Source of the DNA: Alkalinema pantanalense
GTDB taxonomy: Bacteria > Cyanobacteriota > Cyanobacteriia > Leptolyngbyales > Leptolyngbyaceae
DNA: 64,000 nucleotides
Assembly (NCBI RefSeq): GCF_050753345.1
Contig: NZ_JBLZFX010000014.1
Location: 1-64,000 of the forward strand
Direction: 5' to 3'
Positions 45,194 through 53,571 of this stretch are shown here, one piece after another. Below the pieces are notes generated by a model. It was given only the letters and a program-made list of their open reading frames with translations. It was not told where the DNA came from and made no database searches. Both the position numbers and the translations under genes were made by a program. Numbering within the stretch: the stretch's first letter is position 1; every line of letters starts with the position of its first letter.

Positions 45194-46486
45194 TTAATTA
45201 TCTTTCCGTTTAGAGAGATATTTTGCTAAAAAGGGTGCAATTCCTTCAAACAGTTGCTCTGGATATTCTTCATGTAATCCCAAGGAACCCGGCATCCTTA
45301 AAATCTGCACCCCACCAAAATGGGCTACGACTTCTGCCTCCGCACGGGATTTGGGCGGCATATTTTCGCCAATGACTAGTAATACGGGAATCCGACGCCC
45401 TTGGAAATAGGCCAGCCAATCCTGACTCGATCGCACCGGATCAAGGGCACCTGTGACAAACGCAGCCGAGGCAAACCGTGCTCCTTTGACCTTGGTAATT
45501 TTGAATTTCTCCTGAAGTACCGCTGGGGTAATCCGGGCGCGATCGGCGTAGACATGTCGCCGCATCATAAAGTTGAGGAAAAATTTGGCGGTGTTGAGGC
45601 GATAGAGTAATTGTCCCAGGAGCGGCAGATTAATCAACCCCTGTAGTAATTTAAACCAAGCACGCTTAGTCTCACCCATCATCGTCGGTAATGGCCCCCG
45701 CCACGTTGGAGCTGCCAGCACCACCCAAGACCAAGGATTTGGTTCCATGCGGGCTAGCTCCATGACATAGCCCGCAGCATGACCAGCCGCAATGACCACG
45801 ATCGGTTCTTGGAAGGTTTCTTGGACAAAGTTGCGCAACAGGGATTGATAGAGTTTGGGGGTGTATTTCACCTTGGGTCGATCGCTGGATCCAAATCCAA
45901 CCCAATCAAGTAGATAAACCTGATATTTTTCTGCCAGCAGTTCTCCCAGCCTTCGCATTTCATTGCGATGGGATATGGTGCTCAAAGCGGGTAACAGCAG
46001 AATTGGGGAGCCCTGACCAAAGACTTCATAGTTCACCCCGATCGTTTGTTTTTCCCAGCGCCAGTAGTAAATTCGCAGATCCCCTGAAGGCGGGCTAGAG
46101 GTTTCCTGGCTAGAGGCTTCCTGGACTTGTAATTCTTGGACTTGTAATTCTTGGACTTGTAATTCTTGGACTTGTAATTCTTGGACGTGGGGTTCCTGTG
46201 TTGGTAATTCCTGATCTGGTAATGCCTGCGCTTGGGACGCCTGTTCCGGTGAGGAAATCATGATCCCATCCGTTGCAGGCTCGATGAAAGAGGACTGACC
46301 TGGTGCTGGCTGGTCGGTACTGGATTGTTCGAGGTTCATACCGTCCATCCCAGGCTCCTTCGGGGACGCTTGACCGATCGGGTTTGTCTGTTGCTGACTC
46401 TCTGCGGATTGATCAACCTCTGCCACCTCAGCCTTCTCACCCTCTGCGAAAGATTCCCCGTCCCAACTCGTATCCTGCGTCGTCAT
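45194..46486 (-). CDS. Alpha/beta-hydrolase-fold protein without the nucleophilic serine
   Basis: A 430-residue protein from ATG 46486, which has GGGGAGA 6 bases upstream; GTG 46525 and ATG 46492 are alternatives. The first 135 residues are Gln/Glu/Pro-rich and disordered, with four tandem copies of a pentapeptide (ELQVQ). The C-terminal 290 residues are an alpha/beta-hydrolase fold (SPILLLPALSTISHRNEMRRL; YLLDWVGFGSSDRP). The nucleophile elbow reads IAAGHAAGYV, with Ala where Ser is expected. A His remains near the end (GLHEEYP). It is thus probably non-hydrolytic, or uses another residue. It lies directly after sufE (stop to GTG contiguous), so co-transcription is likely. Confidence 0.78.
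   Translation of the reverse strand: MTTQDTSWDGESFAEGEKAEVAEVDQSAESQQQTNPIGQASPKEPGMDGMNLEQSSTDQPAPGQSSFIEPATDGIMISSPEQASQAQALPDQELPTQEPHVQELQVQELQVQELQVQELQVQEASSQETSSPPSGDLRIYYWRWEKQTIGVNYEVFGQGSPILLLPALSTISHRNEMRRLGELLAEKYQVYLLDWVGFGSSDRPKVKYTPKLYQSLLRNFVQETFQEPIVVIAAGHAAGYVMELARMEPNPWSWVVLAAPTWRGPLPTMMGETKRAWFKLLQGLINLPLLGQLLYRLNTAKFFLNFMMRRHVYADRARITPAVLQEKFKITKVKGARFASAAFVTGALDPVRSSQDWLAYFQGRRIPVLLVIGENMPPKSRAEAEVVAHFGGVQILRMPGSLGLHEEYPEQLFEGIAPFLAKYLSKRKDN
46121..46180. repeat. 15-base minisatellite inside the hydrolase-fold gene
   Basis: Four adjacent 15-base units (TTGGACTTGTAATTC, the first with C for the leading T), encoding repeats of ELQVQ on the minus strand. In-frame length means copy-number change would alter only linker length. 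Confidence 0.9.
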
Positions 46487-46525
46487 TCCCATTCTCCCCT
46501 GATTTACCTGCCTAGCGCTCTGCAC

Positions 46526-46954
46526 TTAATTTTGCAGTCCGATCGCCTTATGTTGCATTAACTTGAAAATGTTGTAAAACCCATTCGCCCGAGAGGGGGT
46601 TAGGCTGACATCTAATCCAGTGTCTTGAATAAAATCTGGGGTGAGGCTGGCAATTTCCTGGGGAGATAGGCCATTCAGACCCTCCAAGAGCAGTCCCACC
46701 AGCCCTTTTACCAGTTGGGCATCCGAGTCTCCCGCAAATTGCACCTTGCCATCCACCAAAGAGGCTGTGACATACACCTGAGACACACAGCCCTGCACCT
46801 TGTTGTCAGTGGTTTTGTCTGCTTCAGGAAAAGGGGGGACTTTTTTGGCGTAGAAAATCAATTGCTCATATTTGCGTTTCGGATCGGTGACTCTCTGAAA
46901 ACGCTGCACAATTTTAGCGAGGGTCTCGGGAAGGGGCATTGTGGGCCTACTCAT
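46526..46954 (-). CDS. sufE: SufE cysteine-desulfuration protein
   Basis: A 142-residue SufE. The acceptor Cys is Cys56 in KVQGCVSQVYV, the conserved site that takes persulfide from SufS/CsdA during Fe-S cluster assembly. Other family marks are FQRVTDPKRKYEQLIFYAKKVPPFPE and the C-terminal SRANGFYNIFKLMQ. It is immediately upstream of the alpha/beta-hydrolase-fold gene. Cytosolic. Confidence 0.94.
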   Translation of the reverse strand: MSRPTMPLPETLAKIVQRFQRVTDPKRKYEQLIFYAKKVPPFPEADKTTDNKVQGCVSQVYVTASLVDGKVQFAGDSDAQLVKGLVGLLLEGLNGLSPQEIASLTPDFIQDTGLDVSLTPSRANGFYNIFKLMQHKAIGLQN

Positions 46955-47495
46955 GGTCGTTTAGGGCACGGTTCGTTGAGGGAGCGGGTCGGCTGGGGAC
47001 TTTAGGGAAACAACATTGGAGAAAAGGGATTATCGATCGAACGTACTGATCTCGTGTTTGAGCCGCTCCTCATTATAAAACGTCATAAAACGGTTCTATG
47101 AACAGTGATGAGATTCAGGAACAGTTGACTGATCGGAAGAATTGACAAAAGTCTTATTGCGAATTACTAGTAGTTAATGGCAAATATTAATAGCAAAACG
47201 TCAGCAAGCGCCGCTTAGACTCACGTTTTGATCCTGATTTCGCGCAAAAACGCAACATTTAACCCAATACCTGTAGCAAAAATTTGTAGCAAAAATGTTT
47301 GTATATGCTTCCAGGTTTCCGGAAAAATCTCCGTTAAGGCACATCCAAAATGCGAATGAAAATGTTAAGCTGCGTAAAGGATTTGCCATAAACCTGCGTA
47401 GGATGCCTATTTTCGTTGAATTCAGGATCTTGCTGAGTCCAACCAGTTGGCAGCTATGACCTCGGCACTCTCTCCCCGGCGTGAATGAACGGCTC
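46955..47495. other. Divergent intergenic region before the nitroreductase gene
   Basis: About 540 bases between sufE and the nitroreductase gene, which are divergent. It is AT-rich in its middle part; a phrase AAAATTTGTAGCAAAAATGTTTG shows a short internal duplication (AAAATTTGTAGC/AAAAATG) near 47278-47297. No RNA gene or convincing frame is seen. Confidence 0.4.
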
Positions 47496-48233
47496 ATGAC
47501 CCAAGTTGACCAAAGTGTTTCAGTTGATAGCGGCAGTTCCCAAGCCAGCGCAGTCCAAAGTGCCGCTGCAGATGGTTCGCGGCAGGATGAGGGTTTGGAT
47601 ATCCAGACAGTCATTCTTAAACGGCGATCGATTAAGTCTTTTGAATCTACCCCGATCGCGCCAGAAATCCTTCGCCGACTGGTGGAATTAACCGTTGCTG
47701 CTCCCAGTAGTTACAACCTCCAGGACTGGCGGATCATCATTATTCAAGACGACAGCCAAAAGCAAGCCCTTTCGGATGCAGCCTACGGACAACAACAGGT
47801 ATTGCAAGCTCCGGTGACTTTTGTCTTTGCGGCGGATCCCAATGCTTGGAAGCAGGATTTAACCCCCATCTATCAACAAGGGATTGCCACTGGGGCTTGG
47901 ACGGCAGAAACCGTGGAGTATTTCAAGCTGGCGATTCCCCGCTTTCAGATGGGATTGGGTGACAAAGGCCGGGAGTACGCCATCAAGGATGCGATGATTG
48001 CGGCGACCCATTTGGTGCTGGCTGCGGAAGGGTTAGGGTTATCAACCTGCTTTATGAATGGTTGGGAAGAAGATAAAATCAAGGCTGCGATCGGTGCTGA
48101 GAATGATCCTGACCTCGCGATCGCGGTGATTATTCCCGTCGGCTATGCCTCTGAGGTTAGAGGCAATCCGGGGCGACTTCCCTTTGCCTATAACGTTTTT
48201 GTTGATAAATTTGGTAGCTCCTACAAGGGGTGA
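47496..48233 (+). CDS. Nitroreductase-family flavoprotein
   Basis: A 245-residue protein with a 40-residue Ser/Gln/Ala-rich start before the domain. The nitroreductase fold begins TVILKRRSIKSFESTPI, with the FMN-binding Arg-Arg-Ser, then AAPSSYNLQDWRIIII. DAMIAATHLVLAAEGLGLSTCFMNGW and the late PVGYASE segment complete the family pattern. It should bind FMN and reduce quinones or nitro compounds with NAD(P)H; the physiological substrate is unknown. ATG 47496 is used; a GTG five codons upstream is in frame. Confidence 0.88.
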   Translation: MTQVDQSVSVDSGSSQASAVQSAAADGSRQDEGLDIQTVILKRRSIKSFESTPIAPEILRRLVELTVAAPSSYNLQDWRIIIIQDDSQKQALSDAAYGQQQVLQAPVTFVFAADPNAWKQDLTPIYQQGIATGAWTAETVEYFKLAIPRFQMGLGDKGREYAIKDAMIAATHLVLAAEGLGLSTCFMNGWEEDKIKAAIGAENDPDLAIAVIIPVGYASEVRGNPGRLPFAYNVFVDKFGSSYKG

Positions 48234-48685
48234 TCAACCTACAAGGGCTGCTCAAAACGCTGATCAAATGTTGGGCGGAATTGGGAAAGGGTTCAGCTAC
48301 AGGCCAAACCCTTTTCTGACCCTGTTGCGTTTAACCGATCTATCCGAACCTAAACGTGCGCCATTATCTTACGGTTTTCCATAACTCTATCTTCTAAGAT
48401 ACGGGTGGGCTTTGCCAGATTTTGGCAAATTTCCTTGGGAATCCAACAAGCTCACAGGGGCTGTCTCAGCCTATAGCCGTCATTGGTCTTATTACGATCG
48501 ATCGTAAAGCTGCCCCGAAAAATTGATTCACTCCTCAATCATTCCCAGCAATTCTCATTTTAAAAAACGGCATCTTTGGAAGACTTGCACAAAGAGGCTT
48601 TTACAATTATTTGTAAACTGACAAATCGCTGAAACCCATTAGACTCGTTCCATACTGAGAATTGCTGAATCATTCCAATAAATAA

Positions 48686-48731
48686 TGGGAGATCCAGTGG
48701 GACAAGTTTGTCCACAATCCTGTATCTCCCA
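48686..48731. repeat. Nested inverted repeat
   Basis: Outer arms TGGGAGAT (48686-48693) and ATCTCCCA (48724-48731). Inner arms TGGGACAA (48698-48705) and TTGTCCA (48708-48714, one-base bulge). It would fold as a two-tier hairpin on either strand. There is no T-run after it, so it is an RNA structure or a small repeat element rather than a clear terminator. Confidence 0.6.
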
Positions 48732-48761
48732 TCCTATGCGTCAACGGATTTTTAACTAGCT

Positions 48762-48777
48762 CGCTAGCTAGCTAGCG
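48762..48777 (-). terminator. 16-bp palindrome just after speD, possible terminator
   Basis: CGCTAGCTAGCTAGCG starts 6 bases past the speD stop on the minus strand. On that strand it is followed by AGCTAGTTAAAAATCC, which has an A-run rather than a T-run, so termination strength is doubtful. It could instead stabilise the mRNA end. Confidence 0.4.
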
Positions 48778-48783
48778 CGGGGG

Positions 48784-49236
48784 TTACCTCACCGCACCAC
48801 TAAGAACTGGCAACTTGAGCTGTGAGGGATCAAGCTGCACTGAATTGAGCTTTTCTGCATCCAGTTTCGTGGGATCGAACCGAGCCGGATCGAAACGTTC
48901 CTGCATCTGTCGCGAAACCCAGCGGGGCCGCCATCGTTCTTCCAGAATGTCGCCGAAAGGTTCAACAAAAATAGTCTCGCCGCACGTGAATACATCCAGG
49001 AAACAAGCGTTGTATTCAGGATAAGTGTGAATACTCGCGTGAGATTCTGAAAGCAAGAAGATTATCGAAAGCCCCTCTGGAGTAAACTTATGCTCCAAAT
49101 GGGAAAGAATCGTAGCCCCGATCACATTAATTGCGTCGGTCATATCTCGCTTGATCATTTCTAGATCATTCAGGTCTGCTTCGCAGCCTGAAAAGTTGAG
49201 CAAGAGGTGTCTACCGTAAAAATCGTACTGTTGCAT
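48784..49236 (-). CDS. speD: S-adenosylmethionine decarboxylase proenzyme with C-terminal extension
   Basis: A 150-residue class 1B AdoMetDC supplying decarboxylated SAM for spermidine synthesis. The self-cleavage site is Glu64-Ser65 in LLSESHASIHTYPE, where Ser65 becomes the pyruvoyl group; His70 and Cys85 (DVFTCG) are the other active-site positions. Bacterial SpeD of this class is usually about 120-130 residues. The extra 30 here consist of short acidic-aromatic units (RFDPARFDPTKLDAEKL, VQLDPSQLKL), a repeat-like tail of unknown use. Confidence 0.93.
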   Translation of the reverse strand: MQQYDFYGRHLLLNFSGCEADLNDLEMIKRDMTDAINVIGATILSHLEHKFTPEGLSIIFLLSESHASIHTYPEYNACFLDVFTCGETIFVEPFGDILEERWRPRWVSRQMQERFDPARFDPTKLDAEKLNSVQLDPSQLKLPVLSGAVR

Positions 49237-49487
49237 AGAACGAGCCTTTTGCTGCCAACCAGCAGATGGACGACAAATTTAGATGAAATTAACACCCACT
49301 TGTTAATCAATAGGGTTTGACGCACAGAATTCTAAATATACATCAAACATCAAGGAATTGTGTGTAGATTTCAGAAGAATTTCCAACTAGCAGATCCCTT
49401 GAGTCAATCTTACGGAGATTTACCCGGCGGGGTGCTGACGGAATACCGAACTGAACTGACTCACACAGGGATAACGACGCACTCGTA

Positions 49488-50681
49488 TTAAGAAAGAATG
49501 CGACGAGCGGCAGCGATACCAGAAAGAGCGGCTCCTTCTAGAAAGCCTTGCCATTCGTAGAACAAGTTAGTGTGCTCTCCTGCCAAGAGGAGATTGTGAA
49601 TAGGCTGGCCTTCGAATTCTGCAAATCGCGTGAGTTGCCCCGGTCGGTAGCAGAGGTAGGAGCCTTTTGTAAATGGGTTGGACGTCCACTGTTCAAGATG
49701 CCCTAAAATGTGTTCCCGATCGTCATACCTGACCTGTTGTTTTGCGCCGGGATAGATGCGATCGAACTGATCGAGAAAAATGCGGGCTTCTTGTTGAAAG
49801 GCTAAGGGATCTAATTCTGCTCCGAGGTGACCACTAGCTCAATGGACAATGAAGCCGTGGTCGCGATCGGCATTAGCGGGATTGCCTGCCCAGGTGACTT
49901 GGTGGTGCAGCAGGTCAGAATAGGATGCGCCATTGCTGTGGTGTTGTCGCCAGGGTTGGCCCACGAAACTTAGCATTAATTTGGCTTGGCTGCCGTTGTC
50001 CAATTCAGCGATCGCGGCGCGTTTCCAATCTGGTAGTTCCAAGCTTTCATCCAATTCCACCTCGCGCAGGGCTGGGAAAGGCACCGTAATGACTGCAAAA
50101 TCAAACTCGTGGGATTCTGCCCGTCCGCCTCGATCGAAGGTCAGTTCAATGCGGGTACTGGCGGGACGCCGCACTCGCACCGGGCGAGATCCCAACTCCA
50201 ACTGTCCGGGCAATCGCTGACAGAGATGCTGCACAATTTTTTCGTTGCCAACCAGGATGTGGTAATGTTCATCGCTAAAAATATCAAGGGGACGATGGCT
50301 TAAGTCTTCGTCAAAGTTAACTAACAGGAAATGCAAGCTGGTTTGTTCTTGGGATTCGAGTCCGTATTCACCCAGGTAGCCAGCATAGATAAACGATCGA
50401 ATCAGTTTCCCGGCGTCTACTTTGTCTAGATAATCGTTGAGGCTAATTTCATCCAAGGCGAGATTGAAGTTCGATCGAAGTCCCTATGGCTAGCCCCCGT
50501 CGGTTGACCAGACAGTTGGGCTAAATCGGGCTGAATGGGCTTGCAGGAGATCCTGATATTCCTCCACCAGATCGGCTTCGGTGTAGTGCTGGTTGTTGAA
50601 GTAAAACGTCAGGTTCCCAGGGGGTGCGCCGTAGTCTTCAATCTCTAGGCCAAATTCTCGGGCATAGCCGATGACACTGGG
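49488..50681 (-). pseudogene. Flavin monoamine oxidase pseudogene
   Basis: The reverse strand reads as a flavin amine oxidase in pieces. The first piece starts near 50675 with VIGYAREFGLEIEDYGAPPGNLTFYF and loses frame between 50457 and 50530. A second (50456-49842) reads MDEISLNDYLDK...LGEYGLESQEQ...FAVITVPFPAL. After an in-frame TGA at 49839-49841 the same frame continues to 49488, ending LLLAGEHTNLFYEWQGFLEGAALSGIAAARRI, the C-terminal FAD-binding motif. No N-terminal GxGxxG FAD-binding segment is found upstream of 50681. The gene is dead, or at best yields fragments. A sequencing error could explain one lesion but not all. Confidence 0.85.
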
Positions 50682-51014
50682 CTAGTTGATGAATCCTCAA
50701 AAGTTGTTGGAAGCGCATTGACTGACTCATAAACAAGTAACCAAATCACCAAGAGACGGGATAACTAGACGATCGGAGAATCCTGGGGTTTTCAAAGGAT
50801 TCACCTTACCAGAATTTGACCTTTTATCGTTAATCGCACAGTTCAGATTACGGATCTGTTTTGCTGATCAGCAAAATCGATCGGATTCTAAAATCTTCCT
50901 TGCAAAAAATCCATCCCGCGATCGAGATGGATTCTGCTAGCAATCAAAGCGTTCGATGGGATTCGTTCTTGTGTCTGGTTTAGCGTTAATGAGCAATTGA
51001 CCGAAAGCATTCAG
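50682..51014. other. Intergenic stretch
   Basis: Nothing coding is seen between the oxidase pseudogene and the 51015 gene. The lost N-terminus of the oxidase is not recoverable here in any frame. Confidence 0.45.
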
Positions 51015-52826
51015 CTAGTTCGCTGCACTGACGATCGTTTTGTCGGCAACGACCAATTTGGGCAAGACAATTTGCTGCTGCTTGTAGTCAATAAAGCCGT
51101 GGGGCGGAAATCCTAGGACTTCCATGGCATCGTTGTCTGACGCATTTCGAAATTTCCAGGCTGCTACATAATCTGCTTGGCTTAGCTGCTTGACAGAAAA
51201 TGAACCCGCTTGCTGAGAGGATTGAGCTTCTTGGGCTGCGGTCGTATTCAGCGGCAAAAGTTCAATCTGATCAGTGCTGGCCAGCTTTTGGGGCACGACC
51301 AGAAAATCTTGGAGGCTGCGCAGGGCATTGAGAACTTGGGTGCGGCTGGAAATGTCAGGATTGCTTGTGGTCGCCAGGATCTTGGTTTCCTGCGTAGGCG
51401 GCATCATCGTCGTTAACGGCGGTTGGCTAGATACCTCACTGATCACGGGATTCTTGACTGAGCGATCGGTCAGGTTGGATGGTTGGATACTCGTCGGCTG
51501 AGTGGCTACCGTGACTGGAGTCGTCTGGGTTTGGGTTACACCGTTAGAATTGGCGGCTCCGGTGGGGTTCAAGCCCGTTTGGCCTAGGGCGTTACTCGAG
51601 GTTTTTGTGGGGAAATCTGTGGCTGGAGGAAAGCTGGTGCTAGGCGTCGCTGTAGGATTCGCTGGCGCAGCAACAGAATTAGCACCAGGACGATTCAGTG
51701 AATTCTCGAGTGATGGCACAGTTTCGATCGAAATTGCAGGATTATCGCTGCTCATCGGATTCGGATTTTGTGCGATCGGCCCGTTATTGATTGCCCCAGG
51801 ATTATTCACAGAATTGGTCGCATTTGTGCCTATGGCGTTGGAACTGACAATCGTGGCTAAGGATTCCGGCGTGGCTGGAGTCAGGGCGACATTGCCTGGA
51901 TTACCCTCACCTGTACCGGAAGCCGCAGGCGCTTGGGCCACCGGAGTTCCTGTTCGTCCACTGCCCGCTGCGGCTTGCATCACCACTTCTGGCGGGGCGA
52001 CGGAAATAGGACGGAGGGTCACATTCCCCATAGCAGTCTGCGGATTGGCTGCAAGGGCTGAACCCGATATCCCCGTGGTTCCGATCGGGGCTGGAATCGC
52101 TGCAAGGTTGGGAGAGGTAGGAGCAACGGCGGTTCTGATGGGCGGTGGCAGCGGGACAGATAACATTTTCGGCGGAGCCAACAATTCAGGTTGACTAGGC
52201 GCAGGTGTCAGCGTTTTAGAATCCTCTTTGGGCTGGGGCTGCGTGTCGTTTTTGAGGGCTGTCGTGGTCAGCGGTCGGGTGGGCTGTTTCATAGCTTCAG
52301 CCACCATAAAGCCTGAAACGATCGTCGCTGCTAGAACCCCTGCACCCACGACCCCGGTGGGAAATTTTGAGGTGGAAAAGGTTTGGGGGGCGTAGTCTGT
52401 GCCGCCTGAAGGGGGCTGTTCTTGGTCAAAGTAGTACTGGAAGTAGGTTAGTGAGCCGTCCTGATGGACATCGTAGCGATTTTGGGGAGGCTCAGGAATC
52501 TCCGTTGCAGCAACATCTACATAGGTTTTATCTCCATAGATTGCGTCACTGCTTTGACTAGGTTGAGGGTTGCCAGTCCCGTCATTCTGATACTCGTCAT
52601 AGTCATGCAGGGTCGTATCGATCGGAATCAGTGAACCCGCCTCGGCAAGGGCCGTTGCTTCCTGAGAATCGGAATCGGCATTGGTTACTAGAAATTCTGG
52701 GCTGGGGGGTTCTGCGCCTGGGATTTCCTCTGGTGAAACGGCTGCTTCAGGGGTGAGTGGGGCATTGGAGGATGTTGAGGGTTCTGTTGCCTTGGAAAAG
52801 ACATCCAGATTAAGGTTGTGGATCAT
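51015..52826 (-). CDS. Pro/Ser/Thr/Asn-rich single-span membrane protein
   Basis: A 603-residue protein with an AGGAG ribosome-binding site 8 bases before the ATG. Residues 1-150 are acidic and disordered. One transmembrane helix lies at about 155-175 (GVVGAGVLAATIVSGFMVAEA). Residues 180-500 are a very long low-complexity Pro/Ala/Thr/Asn-rich linker. The C-terminal 100 residues look folded (SRTQVLNALRSLQDFLVVPQKL; VAAWKFRNASDNDAMEVLGFPPHGFIDY). The shape suits a protein spanning the periplasm. It is divergent from the Wza-like export gene 745 bases away, so a role in polysaccharide or envelope assembly is possible but unproven. Confidence 0.7.
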   Translation of the reverse strand: MIHNLNLDVFSKATEPSTSSNAPLTPEAAVSPEEIPGAEPPSPEFLVTNADSDSQEATALAEAGSLIPIDTTLHDYDEYQNDGTGNPQPSQSSDAIYGDKTYVDVAATEIPEPPQNRYDVHQDGSLTYFQYYFDQEQPPSGGTDYAPQTFSTSKFPTGVVGAGVLAATIVSGFMVAEAMKQPTRPLTTTALKNDTQPQPKEDSKTLTPAPSQPELLAPPKMLSVPLPPPIRTAVAPTSPNLAAIPAPIGTTGISGSALAANPQTAMGNVTLRPISVAPPEVVMQAAAGSGRTGTPVAQAPAASGTGEGNPGNVALTPATPESLATIVSSNAIGTNATNSVNNPGAINNGPIAQNPNPMSSDNPAISIETVPSLENSLNRPGANSVAAPANPTATPSTSFPPATDFPTKTSSNALGQTGLNPTGAANSNGVTQTQTTPVTVATQPTSIQPSNLTDRSVKNPVISEVSSQPPLTTMMPPTQETKILATTSNPDISSRTQVLNALRSLQDFLVVPQKLASTDQIELLPLNTTAAQEAQSSQQAGSFSVKQLSQADYVAAWKFRNASDNDAMEVLGFPPHGFIDYKQQQIVLPKLVVADKTIVSAAN

Positions 52827-53571
52827 GGGTGATTACTCCTGATGGATGAAGGCCGGGATACAACCAGGGAATGAATAGCCAAGGCCAGCACGCTAAGTTC
52901 GATCGCTAGGGCTGATAGCCACGATTGAGCTCCTTCCATTAAGCAAGCAATCCTAGGCAATATCAGGACACTTTGCTCGGTTTCTTGACAAAAGTGAGGC
53001 ACTGTCGTCAGGAAAATCACTCAACCCTTTGATGGAAGTTTGATAAACCATCCGGAGTCCTACGGGAAGCTCAGTAATGACTGATCAGTACTGATTAATA
53101 GTGACTGAGGTGCTAACCTGCTGATCCATGTCAATCTCCTGAAGATACTCAATCGATCAATTCCCGATCGACCTGATTTTGCCCGGTTAAAAAAGTCTTG
53201 CGGTGAGAGTCCCGTAGCGAGGGAAATTTTTCTGCCCTCTCCGATCGGAACATTTCTGGAAAGCAGGGTTCAGAAGCTCTAGCTTTGTCAGTCCACTCAC
53301 TTTAGTCTACTCAACTTTAATCCACTCACTGTTTGACATCGAACGGAATTGAGTCCTTATTGAATCCGTCTCTGTCTTCAGCCATGTCCCACAGACTCAT
53401 CCCTTTATCCAGGTTTTGCTCAATTCTTCTATCAAGATCTTCTCTAAAAGTCGCTTTTGGAAGATATTTTGGTAGACATTTTGTGTAGATCTTTTATTCA
53501 TTGAGTTTTTTATCTACCGTTGAAGTCATCTTACTGCAAGCAAACACTCAGTTTTTAGACTCTGTTCGGTT
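52827..53571. other. Long divergent region upstream of the export gene
   Basis: About 745 bases with no credible gene. Three imperfect copies of a roughly 15-base unit (TCCACTCACTTTAG, TCTACTCAACTTTAA, TCCACTCACTGTTTG) lie at 53292-53335, spaced 14-15 bases apart. These could be regulator sites for the exopolysaccharide genes or a slippage array. The size is unusual for a divergent promoter and suggests complex control. Confidence 0.5.

Larger units (their letters stand above)
48234..48783. other. Convergent intergenic region with inverted repeats
   Basis: About 550 bases between the convergent nitroreductase and speD genes. No gene is seen. It holds a nested inverted repeat (48686-48731) and a 16-bp palindrome (48762-48777) near the speD end. 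Confidence 0.45.

Noticed and set aside
47201..47614. 137-residue minus-strand frame overlapping the nitroreductase start
   Set aside because: The overlapped region codes for the nitroreductase on the plus strand, and the remaining part is AT-rich intergenic DNA without an SD.
51502..52194. 230-residue plus-strand frame opposite the Pro/Ser-rich protein
   Set aside because: Gly/Ala/Val-rich antisense reading of the low-complexity linker; no SD or domain.
52823..53020. 65-residue minus-strand frame upstream of the 51015 gene
   Set aside because: It overlaps the SD and start of that gene and has no SD or recognisable features.
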